Part shown: positions 49,373-60,378 of the stretch, one piece after another | Layout: every line of letters begins with the position of its first letter | Position numbering within the stretch: the stretch's first letter is position 1 | DNA from: Gottfriedia acidiceleris | GTDB lineage: Bacteria; Bacillota; Bacilli; Bacillales; Bacillaceae_G | Reading direction: 5' to 3' | DNA: 64,000 nt | Assembly (NCBI RefSeq): GCF_004138285.1 | Contig: NZ_SCFN01000004.1 | Coordinates: 1 to 64,000, forward strand | The notes under the pieces: generated by a model | Databases searched by the model: none | Told to the model about the DNA's origin: nothing | What the model saw: only the letters and a program-made list of their open reading frames with translations | Program-made: the position numbers and the translations under genes

Positions 49373-49645
49373 TTACTTGCCGTTGCGAGCGTTGTGGAAT
49401 TTCTCTAAGATACCAGCTTTAGAGAATAAGTTACGAACTGTATCAGATGGTTTAGCACCTGTTCCTAACCATTTTAATGCTGCTTCTTCGTTAATTTTGA
49501 TTTCAGCTGGTTGAGCAACTGGATTGTAAGTTCCAATTTCCTCGATGAAACGTCCATCACGAGGAGAACGAGCGTCTGCTACTACTACACGGTAAAAAGG
49601 AGATTTTTTAGCTCCCATACGTTTTAAACGAATTTTAACTGCCAT
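49373..49645 (-). CDS. rpsP: 30S ribosomal protein S16
   Basis: The 90-residue S16 carries the typical start [22 protein letters not shown] and [16 protein letters not shown] precedes the ATG. It forms a two-gene unit with khpA, with its own promoter and terminator. Confidence 0.98.
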   Translation of the reverse strand: MAVKIRLKRMGAKKSPFYRVVVADARSPRDGRFIEEIGTYNPVAQPAEIKINEEAALKWLGTGAKPSDTVRNLFSKAGILEKFHNARNGK

Positions 49646-49684
49646 TTTTAAAGCACCTCCGAAAATATTTACAACGTTTTATAT

Positions 49685-49712
49685 ATTATCAAAAACCAAT
49701 ACTGTTTGTAAA
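49685..49712 (-). promoter_or_regulatory. Probable sigma-A promoter of rpsP-khpA
   Basis: On the minus strand, TTTACA (49707-49712), 16 bases, GATAAT (49685-49690), about 40 bases before rpsP. Confidence 0.55.
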
Positions 49713-49780
49713 GTAAAATTTCTTAACAGCATAATTTTTTATTAAATGATGTTTAAATGCTGGAAAATTATACAAATAGG

Positions 49781-51124
49781 TTAGAATAAGCCCGGAAATT
49801 TAAAACCTTTCTTCTTCCCTTTTTGCATGCCGCCCATCATTTTCATCATTTTTTTCATTTCTTCAAACTGTTTTAATAAACGGTTTATTTCTTGTACAGG
49901 GCGACCAGAACCTTTAGCTATTCGCTTTCTGCGACTAGAGTTAATAATATCTGGTGTAAGCTTTTCCTGCTTTGTCATCGATTGAATAATTGCCTCTACA
50001 TGAGCGATTTGTTTATCGTCAATTTGCAGATCATTCAATCCTTTAATTTTGTTTGCACCTGGCATCATTTTTAAAATATCACCAAGTGGTCCCATTTTTT
50101 TAACTTGAGAAAGTTGGTCTAAGAAATCATCTAAAGAAAAAGATGCATTTCTTAATTTTTGTTCCATTTCTTTTGCTTTTTCTTGGTCTACGTTTTCTTG
50201 TGCCTTTTCAATTAGAGTAAGCACATCACCCATTCCTAGAATACGTGATGCCATTCGTTCTGGATGGAACGGCTCAATTGCATCTAGTTTTTCACCAAGT
50301 CCAACAAATTTAATTGGAGTATTTGTAACTGCACGAATTGATAATGCTGCACCACCACGAGTATCGCCATCAAGCTTCGTCAAAACGACTCCAGTTAAAC
50401 CTAATTGATCATTAAAGCTTTGTGCCACATTGACTGCATCTTGTCCTGTCATTGCATCAACAACTAGGAAGATTTCTTCAGGTTTTGAAAGTTCTTTAAT
50501 TTGTGCAAGTTCTTCCATTAAACCTTCGTCAATATGTAAACGACCTGCAGTATCAATTAGGACATAGTCATGATGTTCATCCTTAGCGTGTTGAATCGCT
50601 TGTTTCGCAATTTCAACTGGACTTACTTGATCTCCTAATGTAAATACTGGTAAATCTAATTGTTTACCTAATGTTTGAAGCTGTTTAATCGCGGCAGGAC
50701 GGTAAATATCTGCTGCAACTAAAAGTGGCTTACGATTGTACTTTTTTCGAAGTAAATTCGCTAATTTACCAGTCGTTGTTGTTTTACCAGCACCTTGTAA
50801 ACCAACCATCATAATAACAGTCGGCGGGCGATTTGCAACAGCAATTTTGCTTTGTTCTCCACCCATTAATGCTGTTAGTTCTTCTTGAACTACCTTTACA
50901 ACATGTTGACCAGGCGTTAAGCTTTGTAATACTTCTTGTCCTACAGCTCGTTCAGAAACACGTTTCACAAAATCTTTAACAACTTTAAAGTTAACATCCG
51001 CCTCAAGTAAAGCAAGACGTACTTCTCTCATCATTTCCTTGACATCAGATTCAGATACTTTACCTTTGCCTCGAACCTTTTGTAATGTCTTTTGAAGTCG
51101 GTCGGCTAATCCTTCAAATGCCAT
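49781..51124 (-). CDS. ffh: Signal recognition particle GTPase Ffh
   Basis: Ffh binds signal sequences and the SRP RNA. The 447-residue protein has the N domain (about 1-90), the G domain with GLQGAGKTTTTGKLA (about 105-119), DTAGRLHID and TKLDGDTRGGAALS, and the Met-rich M domain (about 300-430) with the SRP-RNA-binding RRKRIAKGSGRPVQEINRLLKQF in part. AAGGAGG precedes the ATG. It follows ylxM by 16 bases. Confidence 0.98.
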   Translation of the reverse strand: MAFEGLADRLQKTLQKVRGKGKVSESDVKEMMREVRLALLEADVNFKVVKDFVKRVSERAVGQEVLQSLTPGQHVVKVVQEELTALMGGEQSKIAVANRPPTVIMMVGLQGAGKTTTTGKLANLLRKKYNRKPLLVAADIYRPAAIKQLQTLGKQLDLPVFTLGDQVSPVEIAKQAIQHAKDEHHDYVLIDTAGRLHIDEGLMEELAQIKELSKPEEIFLVVDAMTGQDAVNVAQSFNDQLGLTGVVLTKLDGDTRGGAALSIRAVTNTPIKFVGLGEKLDAIEPFHPERMASRILGMGDVLTLIEKAQENVDQEKAKEMEQKLRNASFSLDDFLDQLSQVKKMGPLGDILKMMPGANKIKGLNDLQIDDKQIAHVEAIIQSMTKQEKLTPDIINSSRRKRIAKGSGRPVQEINRLLKQFEEMKKMMKMMGGMQKGKKKGFKFPGLF

Positions 51125-51140
51125 AAAACCGTCCTCCTTA

Positions 51141-51488
51141 TTATTCTAATTTCTCTAACGCATCGATAACTCGAAGAAACTCGTCATCTACAACTTTACC
51201 TTTTTTGGCATAAGTTTTCAAATGATTTAAAAGTTCATTTCGTTGTTGAAATTTTTTTAGAAGTAATAATTTCTCTTCATATTCTTCTAACATAGCTTCA
51301 GTACGTTTTATATTATCATAAACCGCCTGTCTACTAATGTTAAACTCTTCCGCAATCTCACCTAAAGAATAGTCATCCAAATAATATAATGACATATAGT
51401 TTTGTTGTTTAGGAGTTAAAAGAGAATGATAAAAATCATATAGATAATTGATTCTCATCGTCTTATCTAACATTGTATGATCTGCCAA
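51141..51488 (-). CDS. ylxM: YlxM-family helix-turn-helix protein associated with SRP
   Basis: The 115-residue all-helical protein has a sigma-4-like helix-turn-helix ([23 protein letters not shown], in part, about 42-62) followed by a coiled coil. YlxM proteins are linked to the SRP pathway by constant adjacency to ffh. The start is taken as TTG at 51488, eight bases after AAGGAG, because an upstream in-frame GTG is part of that site. Confidence 0.92.
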   Translation of the reverse strand: MADHTMLDKTMRINYLYDFYHSLLTPKQQNYMSLYYLDDYSLGEIAEEFNISRQAVYDNIKRTEAMLEEYEEKLLLLKKFQQRNELLNHLKTYAKKGKVVDDEFLRVIDALEKLE

Positions 51489-51530
51489 AACTATCACTCC
51501 TTTGTTAAGTGAATTGCCTTTACATATGCT

Positions 51531-51559
51531 AGTTTACCTAATACACAAATATCTGTCAA
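51531..51559 (-). promoter_or_regulatory. Sigma-A promoter of ylxM-ffh
   Basis: On the minus strand, a perfect TTGACA (51554-51559), 17-base spacer, TAAACT (51531-51536). The -35 lies in a small dyad GTCAAGT/ACTTGAC. Confidence 0.65.
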
Positions 51560-51655
51560 GTTTTTTACTTGACGATTAATAAAAATCAAAACAACAAAAT
51601 TTGACGTTCACTCCATCACGGTCTTACCTATCTTGCTATTCACACAATTTAAAAA

Positions 51656-51691
51656 AAGTGGATATGTCTTTCAATTTAAACATATCCACTT
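51656..51691 (-). terminator. ftsY terminator
   Basis: A perfect 11-bp stem AAGTGGATATG / CATATCCACTT with a T7 tail on the minus strand, 18 bases after the ftsY stop. Confidence 0.9.
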
Positions 51692-51709
51692 CATTTCTTA
51701 ATTTTTAAA

Positions 51710-52702
51710 TTATGCTTCTTTATTCATTAAATCTCCAAATAGGCCATATACAAATTGTTCTGCTTGGAATGGTTGTAGGTCGTCCATTTGTTCTCCAAGG
51801 CCGACGAATTTTACTGGTACTTTTAGTTCGTTTCGGATTGCTAAAACAATACCACCTTTAGCCGTTCCGTCTAGTTTCGTCAAGACGATGCCAGTGACAT
51901 TTGTTGCTTCGGAGAATGTTTTTGCTTGAACAAGACCATTTTGGCCAGTTGTTGCATCAATTACTAGTAATACTTCGTGTGGTGCACCAGGTACTTCTCT
52001 AGCAATGACATTTCGTACTTTTTCAAGTTCTTTCATTAAGTTCACTTTATTTTGTAGGCGGCCAGCTGTGTCACAAAGTAAAACATCTACTTTACGAGCT
52101 TTTGCAGCTTGAACCGCATCATACATTACTGCAGCTGGATCTGATCCTTCACCTTGTTTAATTGTGTCAACACCAACTCGTTCTCCCCAAACTTCTAATT
52201 GATCAATAGCACCCGCTCTAAATGTATCACCAGCAGCAAGCAGTACTTTTTTGCCTTCAGTTTTTAGTTTATGAGCGATTTTACCAATTGAAGTTGTTTT
52301 ACCTACTCCGTTAACTCCAACGAATAAAACAACTGTTAAACCATCAGGATTTAAATTTAACTCAAATGAATCATCAGTTAAATCATCACCTTTATACAAT
52401 TCAACTAATTTTTCAGAAATTACCTCTTGTACACCTTTTGGATCTTGAATATTTTTTCGTTTAACTTCAAATTTCAAGTCCTCTACTAGTTCCATTACTG
52501 TGTTTACACCAACATCAGCCATAATTAGAATTTCTTCAAGTTCTTCAAAAAAATCTTCATCTACTTTACGGTATCTAGCAAATAAATCGTTTAACCCTTC
52601 TGTCAGGTTATTTCTAGATTTCTCTAATCCAGTTTTAAATTTTTGAGTCACTGACTCCGTTTGCTTGGAGATTGTTTCTTTTAATTTCTTAAAAAAGCTC
52701 AT
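51710..52702 (-). CDS. ftsY: Signal recognition particle receptor FtsY
   Basis: FtsY docks the SRP-ribosome complex at the membrane. The 330-residue protein has a short basic N-terminal A region, the N domain (about 30-110) and the G domain with [15 protein letters not shown] (about 125-139), DTAGRL and [10 protein letters not shown]. The C terminus is the usual [26 protein letters not shown] precedes the ATG. It follows smc by 14 bases. Confidence 0.98.
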   Translation of the reverse strand: MSFFKKLKETISKQTESVTQKFKTGLEKSRNNLTEGLNDLFARYRKVDEDFFEELEEILIMADVGVNTVMELVEDLKFEVKRKNIQDPKGVQEVISEKLVELYKGDDLTDDSFELNLNPDGLTVVLFVGVNGVGKTTSIGKIAHKLKTEGKKVLLAAGDTFRAGAIDQLEVWGERVGVDTIKQGEGSDPAAVMYDAVQAAKARKVDVLLCDTAGRLQNKVNLMKELEKVRNVIAREVPGAPHEVLLVIDATTGQNGLVQAKTFSEATNVTGIVLTKLDGTAKGGIVLAIRNELKVPVKFVGLGEQMDDLQPFQAEQFVYGLFGDLMNKEA

Positions 52703-52716
52703 AATTTCAATCCTTT

Positions 52717-55700
52717 CTAATTACCATTCGATAATAATGTTTCGCCTTCATCCAAACGAACTGATACTAGCGTAGAAACTCCGTATTCTTGCATTGTAAC
52801 ACCGTATAGTACATCACATTCTTCCATAGTACCTTTACGGTGTGTAATAACAATAAATTGAGTTTGTTCACTAAAATATTTTAAGAATTTTGCAAATCGA
52901 GCTACATTGGCCTCATCTAGTGCGGCTTCAACCTCATCAAGTACACAGAAAGGTACTGGACGTACTTGTAAAATTGCAAAAAGTAGTGCGATTGCCGTAA
53001 GTGCTCGTTCGCCTCCTGATAATAAGCCTAAATTTTGAAGCTTTTTACCTGGTGGCTGTGCAACAATATCGACACCTGTTAACAGTAAATTTTCCTCATC
53101 TGTCAGAACTAAATCAGCTCTTCCTCCACCAAACAATTGAGTAAAGACGACTTGGAATTTTTCACGAATTGCACTAAAACTTGTTTCGAAACGTTTTGTC
53201 ATTTCTTCATCCATCTCACTAATTACATTGTAAAGTGTGATTTTTGCTTCATTTAAATCAGTTCTTTGTTCTTGAAGAAAATCATGACGTTCAGATACTC
53301 GTTCATACTCATCAATTGCACCAATATTTACAGTTCCTAATTCCTCAATTGAACGCTTTAATAGTTTAACTCGTTTCCTTGCATCATCAACTGTCATTTC
53401 TAGTGTATATTTCATTTTGGCCGCTTCGTAAGTAGTCATATACTTTACATTCAGTTGTTCAAGACGATTTTCAAGTTCTACATCAAGTCGATTACTATTT
53501 ACTTCTTGCTGTTTTAGTAAATCAGAAAGTGACTTATATTGACGTTGCTTTTCACGTAATGATTGAACATAATCTTCTAGCTCTGTTTGATAAGCAATTC
53601 GTTGTTCTCGACGTTTAGAAATAATTTCTGTCGTTTTTGAAAATTCAATGCGAGTATCCGAAATTATTTTCTCGAGCTCTTCCTTACCATTTTCATTCGT
53701 CATAAGTTCACTTGATAAGAAGATTATTTTTTCCTTCGTTTCTTCAAGAATTTGCTTTTGTTTTATAGAATTTTCTTCAAACTGGCGAATTCTTTCGTTA
53801 CTATAACCTAACTTTTGCTCTTCTTGTGCTAGAGAAATTTTCAGACTAGTTAACTTCGATTGTAATTCATCTTTAATTTCCTTTTGATTTAGTTTCCGTT
53901 CAGTTAATTCATTTATCTTCTGTTCTTTTGAAATAATCTCATTTTTCACATTTGCATTTAACGATGATAATTCCTCTAGACGGTCTTTAACCTTTAATAA
54001 ATCACTTGCTGAACTTCCCATTTCTAAATCATAGATTGCTAAAGCATCGTTTATATTTTTTTCTTCGAATTCGATACTTTTTAGTTGTTCCATAATTGAA
54101 ACAATTATTTGCTTAACCTTTTGAATTTCATCATTTAACATCTGAGCTTCAGAAGAACTTTCTAGATTTGTCGCTTTAAGGATTTGGACCTCGCTCTCAA
54201 GTGAGTTAGTCTTTTCTTGCATATCCTTTAGCTTTACGGTGATTTCTTCTAACTCTCGCTGTCTTCCAATAAGTGAAGAATTCGTAGTTCGAACGGCTCC
54301 ACCAGTCATCGCTCCACCAGGATTAACTACATCTCCTTCAAGCGTGACAAATCGGTAGCGATGTCCAACGAGTTTAGCCAATTCATTAGCACCTTTTAAA
54401 TCTTGTGCGATTAAAACAGTTCCAAGTAAGTTTTGGATCACTTGCTCATACTCGCTTGAATAACTTACAAGTGATGATGCAACTCCAATAAAGGAAGGAT
54501 TTCTTTTTAATCCTTCAATAACGTTAGCTGGTACAAAACGAGCTTTAACAATATTCATTGGTAAAAATGTAGCTCGGCCTAGTCGTTGCTGCTTTAAAAA
54601 TTGAATTGCTCTTCTAGCATGCTCGTCATTTTCAACAACAATTTGTTGTGTAGCTGCACCTAATGCAATTTCAATCGCAATTTCGTATTGTTTGTTTGTT
54701 GTAATTAGTTCAGCAATTGCACCTTTAATACCTTCTAGTCTTGTGCCTCTTGCTTTCAAAATTTCTTTAACACCTTGATTAAAACCAGCAAAATCTTCTT
54801 GAAGTTCTTCAAGTGTTTCTTTTCTTGATTTTGTTTGTTGAATAAACTGATAAGCTTTATTTAGTAATTCTTCTTTTTCCTTTAAAACTGTTGAAGTTTC
54901 ATCAAGCTGCTTATTCAGAGAGTCAAATTTTTCATTTAACTGTTTAAATGTTAAATCAAATTGTTCTTTCTCATTAAGCAATTCAGTTTTTCTATTCTGT
55001 AATTGCTCTCTTTGACGAATGTATTTTTCATTTTCTATATCTAATCGACTCGATTTTACTGAGTATTGTTGGCTTTGCTTTTCAAGCATCGTTTTTTCAT
55101 TTTTAATCGATGCTTGATTATTTAAAAGCTCAATATAATCAGATTTTATTAATTCGATTTGTTCTTCAATATCACCCTCATAAGAAGTTATCTCATTTTG
55201 GATCTCAACAATATTTGTTCTCGTTTTGTTTACATTTTGGCGAGAAAATTTTTCTTGTTCTTTTTCTGCTTCGATTAATCTATTCGTCTCGTTTATTTGT
55301 TCAGTAACTTCATCAACTTGTTTTCTTAATTGTTCAGATTGAGATGAAGTATTTCTTTTTCTCTCCTTCATTAGCTCTTTCTGACCTTCATATTTTTCCA
55401 AGTTCTTCGTAACGGTTAATAAAACTTGCTGCAATTGATCGATTGATTCATCTAAAGCATTTAATTTCTCTTGTAATTCGTGTTGTTTTGATTCTTCAGT
55501 TGAAATCTCTGTCGATAACGCAATTTCTAAATCAGAGTTTTGGGCAATTTCTAGTTTAAGCTCCTCCCATTTCTGGTGAAGCGATTCAATCTCGTATACT
55601 AAGAGAGCTGCCTCAACCTTTTCTAGCTCATCTCTATGTTCTATGTATTCCTTTGCAATTGAAGCTTGCATTCTTAATGGTTCAATTTGGGAGCTTAATT

Positions 55701-56289
55701 CAAATAAAATATCATCAACTCGATTTAAGTTTTCTTGCGTTTCGAATAATTTTGCTTCAGCCTTTTTCTTTCGATTTTTATATTTTAATACTCCAGCTGC
55801 TTCTTCAAAAATTCCTCTTCGTTCTTCTGGCTTACTGCTTAATATTTCTTCAACCTTTCCTTGAGAAATAATAGAGAATGCCTCTCTTCCCAGTCCAGAA
55901 TCCATAAATAAATCAACAATATCTTTTAACCGACAAGATTGTTTATTAATATAAAAATCACTATCTCCAGAACGGTAAACACGTCTAGTTACACTTACTT
56001 CACTATACTCAAGTGGTAATTGTTGATCTTCATTATCTAAAGTCAGCGTAACTTCTGCATAATTTAAAGGTTTTCTTCCATCACTACCAGCAAAAATAAT
56101 ATCCTCCATCTTCGCTCCTCGTAATGATTTGACTGACTGTTCGCCCAATACCCATCTAATGGCATCTGTAATATTACTTTTACCACTTCCATTTGGTCCT
56201 ACAACTGCTGTAACACCCTTTACAAAATCTATCGTAACTCGCTGAGCGAATGATTTAAATCCAATTATATCTAGTCGTTTGAGGAACAA
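52717..56289 (-). CDS. smc: Chromosome condensation protein Smc
   Basis: The SMC ATPase forms the core of the Smc-ScpAB condensin. The 1190-residue protein has Walker A GPNGSGKSNITDAIRW (about 32-47), long coiled coils (about 170-500 and 670-1010), the hinge (about 520-660, with GAIAELITTNKQYE and GGAMTGGAVRTTNSSL), and the C-terminal head with the signature LLSGGERALTAIALLFA and Walker B FCVLDEVEAALDEANV. The start is TTG at 56289 with GGGGGAA upstream. It lies between rnc and ftsY as usual. Confidence 0.98.
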   Translation of the reverse strand: MFLKRLDIIGFKSFAQRVTIDFVKGVTAVVGPNGSGKSNITDAIRWVLGEQSVKSLRGAKMEDIIFAGSDGRKPLNYAEVTLTLDNEDQQLPLEYSEVSVTRRVYRSGDSDFYINKQSCRLKDIVDLFMDSGLGREAFSIISQGKVEEILSSKPEERRGIFEEAAGVLKYKNRKKKAEAKLFETQENLNRVDDILFELSSQIEPLRMQASIAKEYIEHRDELEKVEAALLVYEIESLHQKWEELKLEIAQNSDLEIALSTEISTEESKQHELQEKLNALDESIDQLQQVLLTVTKNLEKYEGQKELMKERKRNTSSQSEQLRKQVDEVTEQINETNRLIEAEKEQEKFSRQNVNKTRTNIVEIQNEITSYEGDIEEQIELIKSDYIELLNNQASIKNEKTMLEKQSQQYSVKSSRLDIENEKYIRQREQLQNRKTELLNEKEQFDLTFKQLNEKFDSLNKQLDETSTVLKEKEELLNKAYQFIQQTKSRKETLEELQEDFAGFNQGVKEILKARGTRLEGIKGAIAELITTNKQYEIAIEIALGAATQQIVVENDEHARRAIQFLKQQRLGRATFLPMNIVKARFVPANVIEGLKRNPSFIGVASSLVSYSSEYEQVIQNLLGTVLIAQDLKGANELAKLVGHRYRFVTLEGDVVNPGGAMTGGAVRTTNSSLIGRQRELEEITVKLKDMQEKTNSLESEVQILKATNLESSSEAQMLNDEIQKVKQIIVSIMEQLKSIEFEEKNINDALAIYDLEMGSSASDLLKVKDRLEELSSLNANVKNEIISKEQKINELTERKLNQKEIKDELQSKLTSLKISLAQEEQKLGYSNERIRQFEENSIKQKQILEETKEKIIFLSSELMTNENGKEELEKIISDTRIEFSKTTEIISKRREQRIAYQTELEDYVQSLREKQRQYKSLSDLLKQQEVNSNRLDVELENRLEQLNVKYMTTYEAAKMKYTLEMTVDDARKRVKLLKRSIEELGTVNIGAIDEYERVSERHDFLQEQRTDLNEAKITLYNVISEMDEEMTKRFETSFSAIREKFQVVFTQLFGGGRADLVLTDEENLLLTGVDIVAQPPGKKLQNLGLLSGGERALTAIALLFAILQVRPVPFCVLDEVEAALDEANVARFAKFLKYFSEQTQFIVITHRKGTMEECDVLYGVTMQEYGVSTLVSVRLDEGETLLSNGN

Positions 56290-56329
56290 CTGAATTCCCC
56301 CTTTTTTGATTTAATTATATACACAAAAA

Positions 56330-56349
56330 CTCCCCCATAAAAGGGGGAG
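56330..56349 (-). terminator. rnc terminator
   Basis: CTCCCCC / GGGGGAG with a 6-nt loop and T5 on the minus strand. It abuts copy 2 of the dispersed repeat. Confidence 0.85.
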
Positions 56350-56350
56350 C

Positions 56351-56473
56351 AGACTGCCCGCCAATCGCTTTCTTCGTTGCTTCACCTGTCAAACGGTGCT
56401 CTTTACCGTCTATGGTAAATTAAGTTCCTCATCAGGCTTAAATCCTCGAAAGTCAAGCGCTTGCAATCAGTCT
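56351..56473 (-). repeat. Dispersed structured repeat, copy 2 (123 bp)
   Basis: Read on the minus strand it starts AGACTGATTG and ends GGCAGTCT, like copy 1 at 38764-38889. The CAAGCGCTTG palindrome here corresponds to AAAACGTTTG there, with paired changes that keep the stem. The TTTACC / GGTAAA hairpin is also maintained. It lies between rnc and smc, transcribed with them. Confidence 0.8.
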
Positions 56474-56529
56474 AAAAAATCAAGTTTTATCGTTTAATTG
56501 ACAAGTTTCTACTAGATTTTTAAGTTAAT

Positions 56530-57273
56530 CTATTTACTTGACTCTTTTAATTTTAATAATGCTTCTTTAGCTGCTTGTTGCTCTGCTTCTTTTTTAGATC
56601 TACCACTACCGATTCCTAAAGTTTCACCATTTAATAATACTTTTGAAACAAATTCTCGGTTATGAGCTGGTCCTTTTTCTTGAAGTATTTTATACTCAAT
56701 TGAACCTGTGGAGTCTCTTTGTACAAACTCTTGTAATTGACTTTTAAAATCCATCACATGCGAAAAAGCACCATCGTTTATTTTTGGGAATATATGAAGA
56801 GATAAGAAGTTAATAACTGTTTGTAATCCTTGGTCCAAATATAATGATCCAATGAATGCTTCAAAAACATCCGCAAGTAGTGCTGGACGTGTTCGACCAC
56901 CTGTCATTTCTTCTCCGCGACCAAGTAATATATATCGACCAAAATCTAATTCATTCGCAAATTTCACAAGTGATGGTTCACAAACAATTGCGGCACGTAA
57001 TTTTGTTAACTCGCCTTCACTCATAGTAATATATTTTTGAAATAAATATTGTGAAACGGTAAGCTCTAAAACAGCATCCCCTAAATATTCTAATCTCTCA
57101 TTATCTTCATATGGTTTTTTTCGATGCTCATTCACATAGGATGAATGTGTAAACGCTTGAATTAGCAAGCTCTCATTATTAAACATAATATTTATTTGTT
57201 TTTGTAATTTTACAAAATTCTCTTTTTCAACATCAGAAAGTTTAAATTCTCTTACTCTTCTTGAATGCGGCAT
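56530..57273 (-). CDS. rnc: Ribonuclease III
   Basis: RNase III cleaves double-stranded RNA in rRNA and scRNA processing. The 247-residue protein has the catalytic signature [17 protein letters not shown] (about 58-74), the second acidic cluster [13 protein letters not shown], and a C-terminal double-stranded-RNA-binding domain with [23 protein letters not shown] lies five bases before the ATG at 57273; an in-frame TTG four codons upstream is part of the site. Confidence 0.98.
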   Translation of the reverse strand: MPHSRRVREFKLSDVEKENFVKLQKQINIMFNNESLLIQAFTHSSYVNEHRKKPYEDNERLEYLGDAVLELTVSQYLFQKYITMSEGELTKLRAAIVCEPSLVKFANELDFGRYILLGRGEEMTGGRTRPALLADVFEAFIGSLYLDQGLQTVINFLSLHIFPKINDGAFSHVMDFKSQLQEFVQRDSTGSIEYKILQEKGPAHNREFVSKVLLNGETLGIGSGRSKKEAEQQAAKEALLKLKESSK

Positions 57274-57333
57274 ATTTACCTCCAACTAAAAAGCAGTTTG
57301 ATATGCTGCTAAACCTACTAGTCAAGAAAATGA

Positions 57334-57369
57334 TGAGAAGTCCCGTATAAAATACGGGACTCTTCTCAT
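57334..57369 (-). terminator. acpP terminator
   Basis: AGTCCCGTAT / ATACGGGACT form a perfect 10-bp stem, extended by GAGAAG/CTTCTC, immediately after the acpP stop. Confidence 0.85.
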
Positions 57370-57602
57370 TACATGTTGCTCTCTATGTAGTTCACAACAT
57401 CACCAACTGTGACGATTTTTTCAGCATCTTCGTCAGAAATTTCTAATTCAAACTCATCTTCTAATTGCATTACTAATTCAACTACGTCTAATGAGTCTGC
57501 GTCTAAATCTTCTTTGAAACGGCTTGTAACTTGGATCTCAGATTCTTCTACACCTAAACGGTCAACAATAATCTTTGATACGCGCTCTAATACATCTTGC
57601 AT
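57369..57602 (-). CDS. acpP: Acyl carrier protein
   Basis: The 77-residue acidic ACP carries the 4'-phosphopantetheine on Ser37 in the [18 protein letters not shown] motif. GGGAGGTGA precedes the ATG. It follows fabG by 67 bases in the FapR-controlled fatty-acid cluster. Confidence 0.98.
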   Translation of the reverse strand: MQDVLERVSKIIVDRLGVEESEIQVTSRFKEDLDADSLDVVELVMQLEDEFELEISDEDAEKIVTVGDVVNYIESNM

Positions 57603-57669
57603 TATTATTCACCTCCCCCCAAAGATTGTCTACTTATGCATTATACATAAAAATGTGGCAAACGCCAAA

Positions 57670-58413
57670 CTAATTCATTACAAGTCCACCATCAACATTG
57701 ATTGTTTGTCCAGTAATGTATCTACTTGCATCCATTGCTAAGAATACTACTGCATTTGCAATATCTTCTGGTTGACCAAAAGATTGCAATGGAATATTCG
57801 ATAACATTTGTGTTCTGATTTGCTCATTTAATTCATTTGTCATATCAGTTTCAATAAAACCAGGTGCAATTGCATTAACTGTAATATTTCTAGAAGCTAA
57901 TTCCTTTGCTGCTGTTTTTGTTAAACCTAATACGCCAGCTTTTGCAGCTACATAGTTCATTTGTCCTGGATTACCAATTTGTCCTACAACTGAACTAATA
58001 TTAATGATGCGGCCATTACGTTGACGAGTCATAAACTTCGCTGCTGCTTTGATACAATTGAATACACCTTTTAAGTTTGTATCAATTACATCATCCCAAT
58101 CAGCATCTTTCATACGTAACAAAAGACCATCTCTTGTAATACCTGCGTTGTTTACTAGTATATCAATACTACCAAATTCATCAACAGTATTTTTTACTAA
58201 TGCAGCAACTTCTTCACCATTTGATACATTTGCTTTATATGCAATTGCTTTAACTCCAAGAGCTGTAATTTCTTCTACAACTTTAAGAGCAGCCGCTTCA
58301 TTACCAGAATAATTAACAACTACATTCGCACCATTTTTTGCTAAAGATAATGCGATTGCTCGTCCGATACCTCGAGATCCACCTGTAACTAATGCAACTT
58401 TACCATTTAGCAT
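57670..58413 (-). CDS. fabG: 3-oxoacyl-ACP reductase
   Basis: FabG performs the NADPH-dependent first reduction in fatty-acid elongation. The 247-residue SDR enzyme has TGGSRGIG (10-17), NNAG (88-91) and the catalytic Ser141, Tyr154 and Lys158. AAGGAAAT precedes the ATG at 58413, which overlaps the end of fabD by seven bases. Confidence 0.98.
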   Translation of the reverse strand: MLNGKVALVTGGSRGIGRAIALSLAKNGANVVVNYSGNEAAALKVVEEITALGVKAIAYKANVSNGEEVAALVKNTVDEFGSIDILVNNAGITRDGLLLRMKDADWDDVIDTNLKGVFNCIKAAAKFMTRQRNGRIINISSVVGQIGNPGQMNYVAAKAGVLGLTKTAAKELASRNITVNAIAPGFIETDMTNELNEQIRTQMLSNIPLQSFGQPEDIANAVVFLAMDASRYITGQTINVDGGLVMN

Positions 58414-59357
58414 GATTTTATTTCCTTCCATTCATTTAAAAATTGGTTTAATGTTTCAACATCATAAACATTTACTAATTTTGATGATGGAGAGATCGCT
58501 TTTACTAATCCAGTTAAAACTTTACCAGGTCCAATTTCAACGAATGTATCAACACCAAGGTCAACTAATTCTTGAATAGATTGGTTCCATTTTACCGGAG
58601 AATATAATTGATTAACTAGCAATTCCTTAATTTCATTTGCATCTGTAACAACTTTAGCAGTAACATTTGAAATTAATGGCGTTACACAATCATTCACATT
58701 TATTTTACCAAGCTCATTTTGGAATTCTTCGCTTGCAGGTTTCATTAAAGATGAGTGGAATGGACCACTTACTTTTAAAGGTAATACACGTTTAGCTCCA
58801 GCTTCTTTTAGTAAACCAGAAGCAATTTGTACACCCTCTGCATCTCCAGTAATAACTACTTGTGTAGGAGAATTATAATTCGCAATACCTACAGAATGAC
58901 CATTTTTATTCACTTCAGAAATAACTTCTTCAATTTTTTCTGGAGCTAAAAATAATACAGCTGCCATAGCACCTTGTCCTACTGGTACAGCTTGCTCCAT
59001 TAATTGACCACGTTTATGTACTAATTTAACACCGTCTTCAAATGAAATGCTATTTGCTGCTACAAGCGCTGTAAACTCACCTAAACTATGACCAGCGACA
59101 AAGTCTGGTTTAATTCCAGCTGATTTAATCTTCTCAAGCATAGCAATTGAAGTTGTTAAGATTGCTGGCTGTGCATGATATGTAGCAGTTAACTCTTCAT
59201 CAGTTCCATTGAAAATAATCTCAGAAAGACTAAAACCAATTTGTTCGTTAGCAGTTTCAAAAATAGATCCACATTCATTATAGCTCTCAGCTACATCTTT
59301 ACCCATTCCAACTTTTTGTGATCCTTGTCCAGGAAAAATAAACGCCACTTTACCCAT
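58407..59357 (-). CDS. fabD: Malonyl-CoA:ACP transacylase
   Basis: FabD loads malonate onto ACP. The 316-residue protein starts [19 protein letters not shown] and has the nucleophile Ser91 in GHSLGEF and the catalytic-His region GPFHSSLM (about 198-205). GGGGG lies eight bases before the ATG at 59357; the frame extends upstream into plsX but without a site. Confidence 0.97.
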   Translation of the reverse strand: MGKVAFIFPGQGSQKVGMGKDVAESYNECGSIFETANEQIGFSLSEIIFNGTDEELTATYHAQPAILTTSIAMLEKIKSAGIKPDFVAGHSLGEFTALVAANSISFEDGVKLVHKRGQLMEQAVPVGQGAMAAVLFLAPEKIEEVISEVNKNGHSVGIANYNSPTQVVITGDAEGVQIASGLLKEAGAKRVLPLKVSGPFHSSLMKPASEEFQNELGKINVNDCVTPLISNVTAKVVTDANEIKELLVNQLYSPVKWNQSIQELVDLGVDTFVEIGPGKVLTGLVKAISPSSKLVNVYDVETLNQFLNEWKEIKSC

Positions 59358-59370
59358 TGGAGTGACCCCC

Positions 59371-60366
59371 TTATGCATTTGATTCGATTTTCTCCATATG
59401 ATCACTTACTAGTTTTACAACATTATGTTCAACCATCGTTTGAGTTTGCTTAATTGCACTAAAAATCCCCATAGCATCAGAACTTCCATGAGCCTTAATG
59501 ACAGGTGATTTTAAGCCAAATAACGCTGCTCCACCATACTCAGAGTAATCCATTTTCTTTTTAACACCTTTTAAGTTTGGTTTTAATACAGCTGCTGCAA
59601 GCTTCGATGTGAAATTAGTAAGCATCGCATCTTTAATTAATGAAAACATTGCAAGTGCAGTACCTTCAATAGCTTTTAAAGCTATATTTCCAGTATACCC
59701 GTCTGTAACTACTACATCTGCTACTGAGTTCATTAAGTCTCTAGCTTCAACATTTCCTATAAAATTCAAATTACTTTCTTTTAGTAACTGGAATGTTTGT
59801 TTAGCAAGTTCATTACCTTTTTTATCTTCCGTACCGACATTTAGTAATCCTACAGTCGGATTATGTATACCTCTTACTTTTTGGGCATATACAGATCCCA
59901 TTATCGCATATTGGAGTAAATGATTTGCTTTTGCATCAACATTAGCACCTACATCGAGGAATACAAAGCCTTTGCCATCTAAAGTAGGCATTGTAGGTGA
60001 AAGTGCAGGTCGTTCTACACCTTCCATTCGACCAACAACTAATAGGCCCGCTGTCATTAATGCCCCGGTATTTCCAGCAGAAATACATGCATCAGCATTA
60101 CCTTCTTTTACTTGGTTTGCCATTAAGACCATAGAAGCATTCTTCTTTCTTCTAACCGCTCTAACTGGCTCTTCAGTTCCTTCAATTACTTCATCTGTAT
60201 GGATAATCGTTATATTTTTATCATTCGTTAAGAATGGCTTTATTTTAGATTCATCACCAATTAAAGTAATATGTATATCATTCAATTTTTCAATTGCAAG
60301 CATCGCACCTTCAACGATAGCTTTTGGGGCATGATCTCCACCCATTGCATCGATAGCTATTTTCAT
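59371..60366 (-). CDS. plsX: Phosphate acyltransferase PlsX
   Basis: PlsX makes acyl-phosphate from acyl-ACP, linking fatty-acid and phospholipid synthesis. The 331-residue protein begins [20 protein letters not shown] and contains [13 protein letters not shown] (about 95-107), [14 protein letters not shown] and the [15 protein letters not shown] motif. GGAAG eight bases before the ATG at 60366 is preferred over an in-frame GTG three codons earlier. Confidence 0.97.
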   Translation of the reverse strand: MKIAIDAMGGDHAPKAIVEGAMLAIEKLNDIHITLIGDESKIKPFLTNDKNITIIHTDEVIEGTEEPVRAVRRKKNASMVLMANQVKEGNADACISAGNTGALMTAGLLVVGRMEGVERPALSPTMPTLDGKGFVFLDVGANVDAKANHLLQYAIMGSVYAQKVRGIHNPTVGLLNVGTEDKKGNELAKQTFQLLKESNLNFIGNVEARDLMNSVADVVVTDGYTGNIALKAIEGTALAMFSLIKDAMLTNFTSKLAAAVLKPNLKGVKKKMDYSEYGGAALFGLKSPVIKAHGSSDAMGIFSAIKQTQTMVEHNVVKLVSDHMEKIESNA

Positions 60367-60378
60367 CTTGTTCACTTC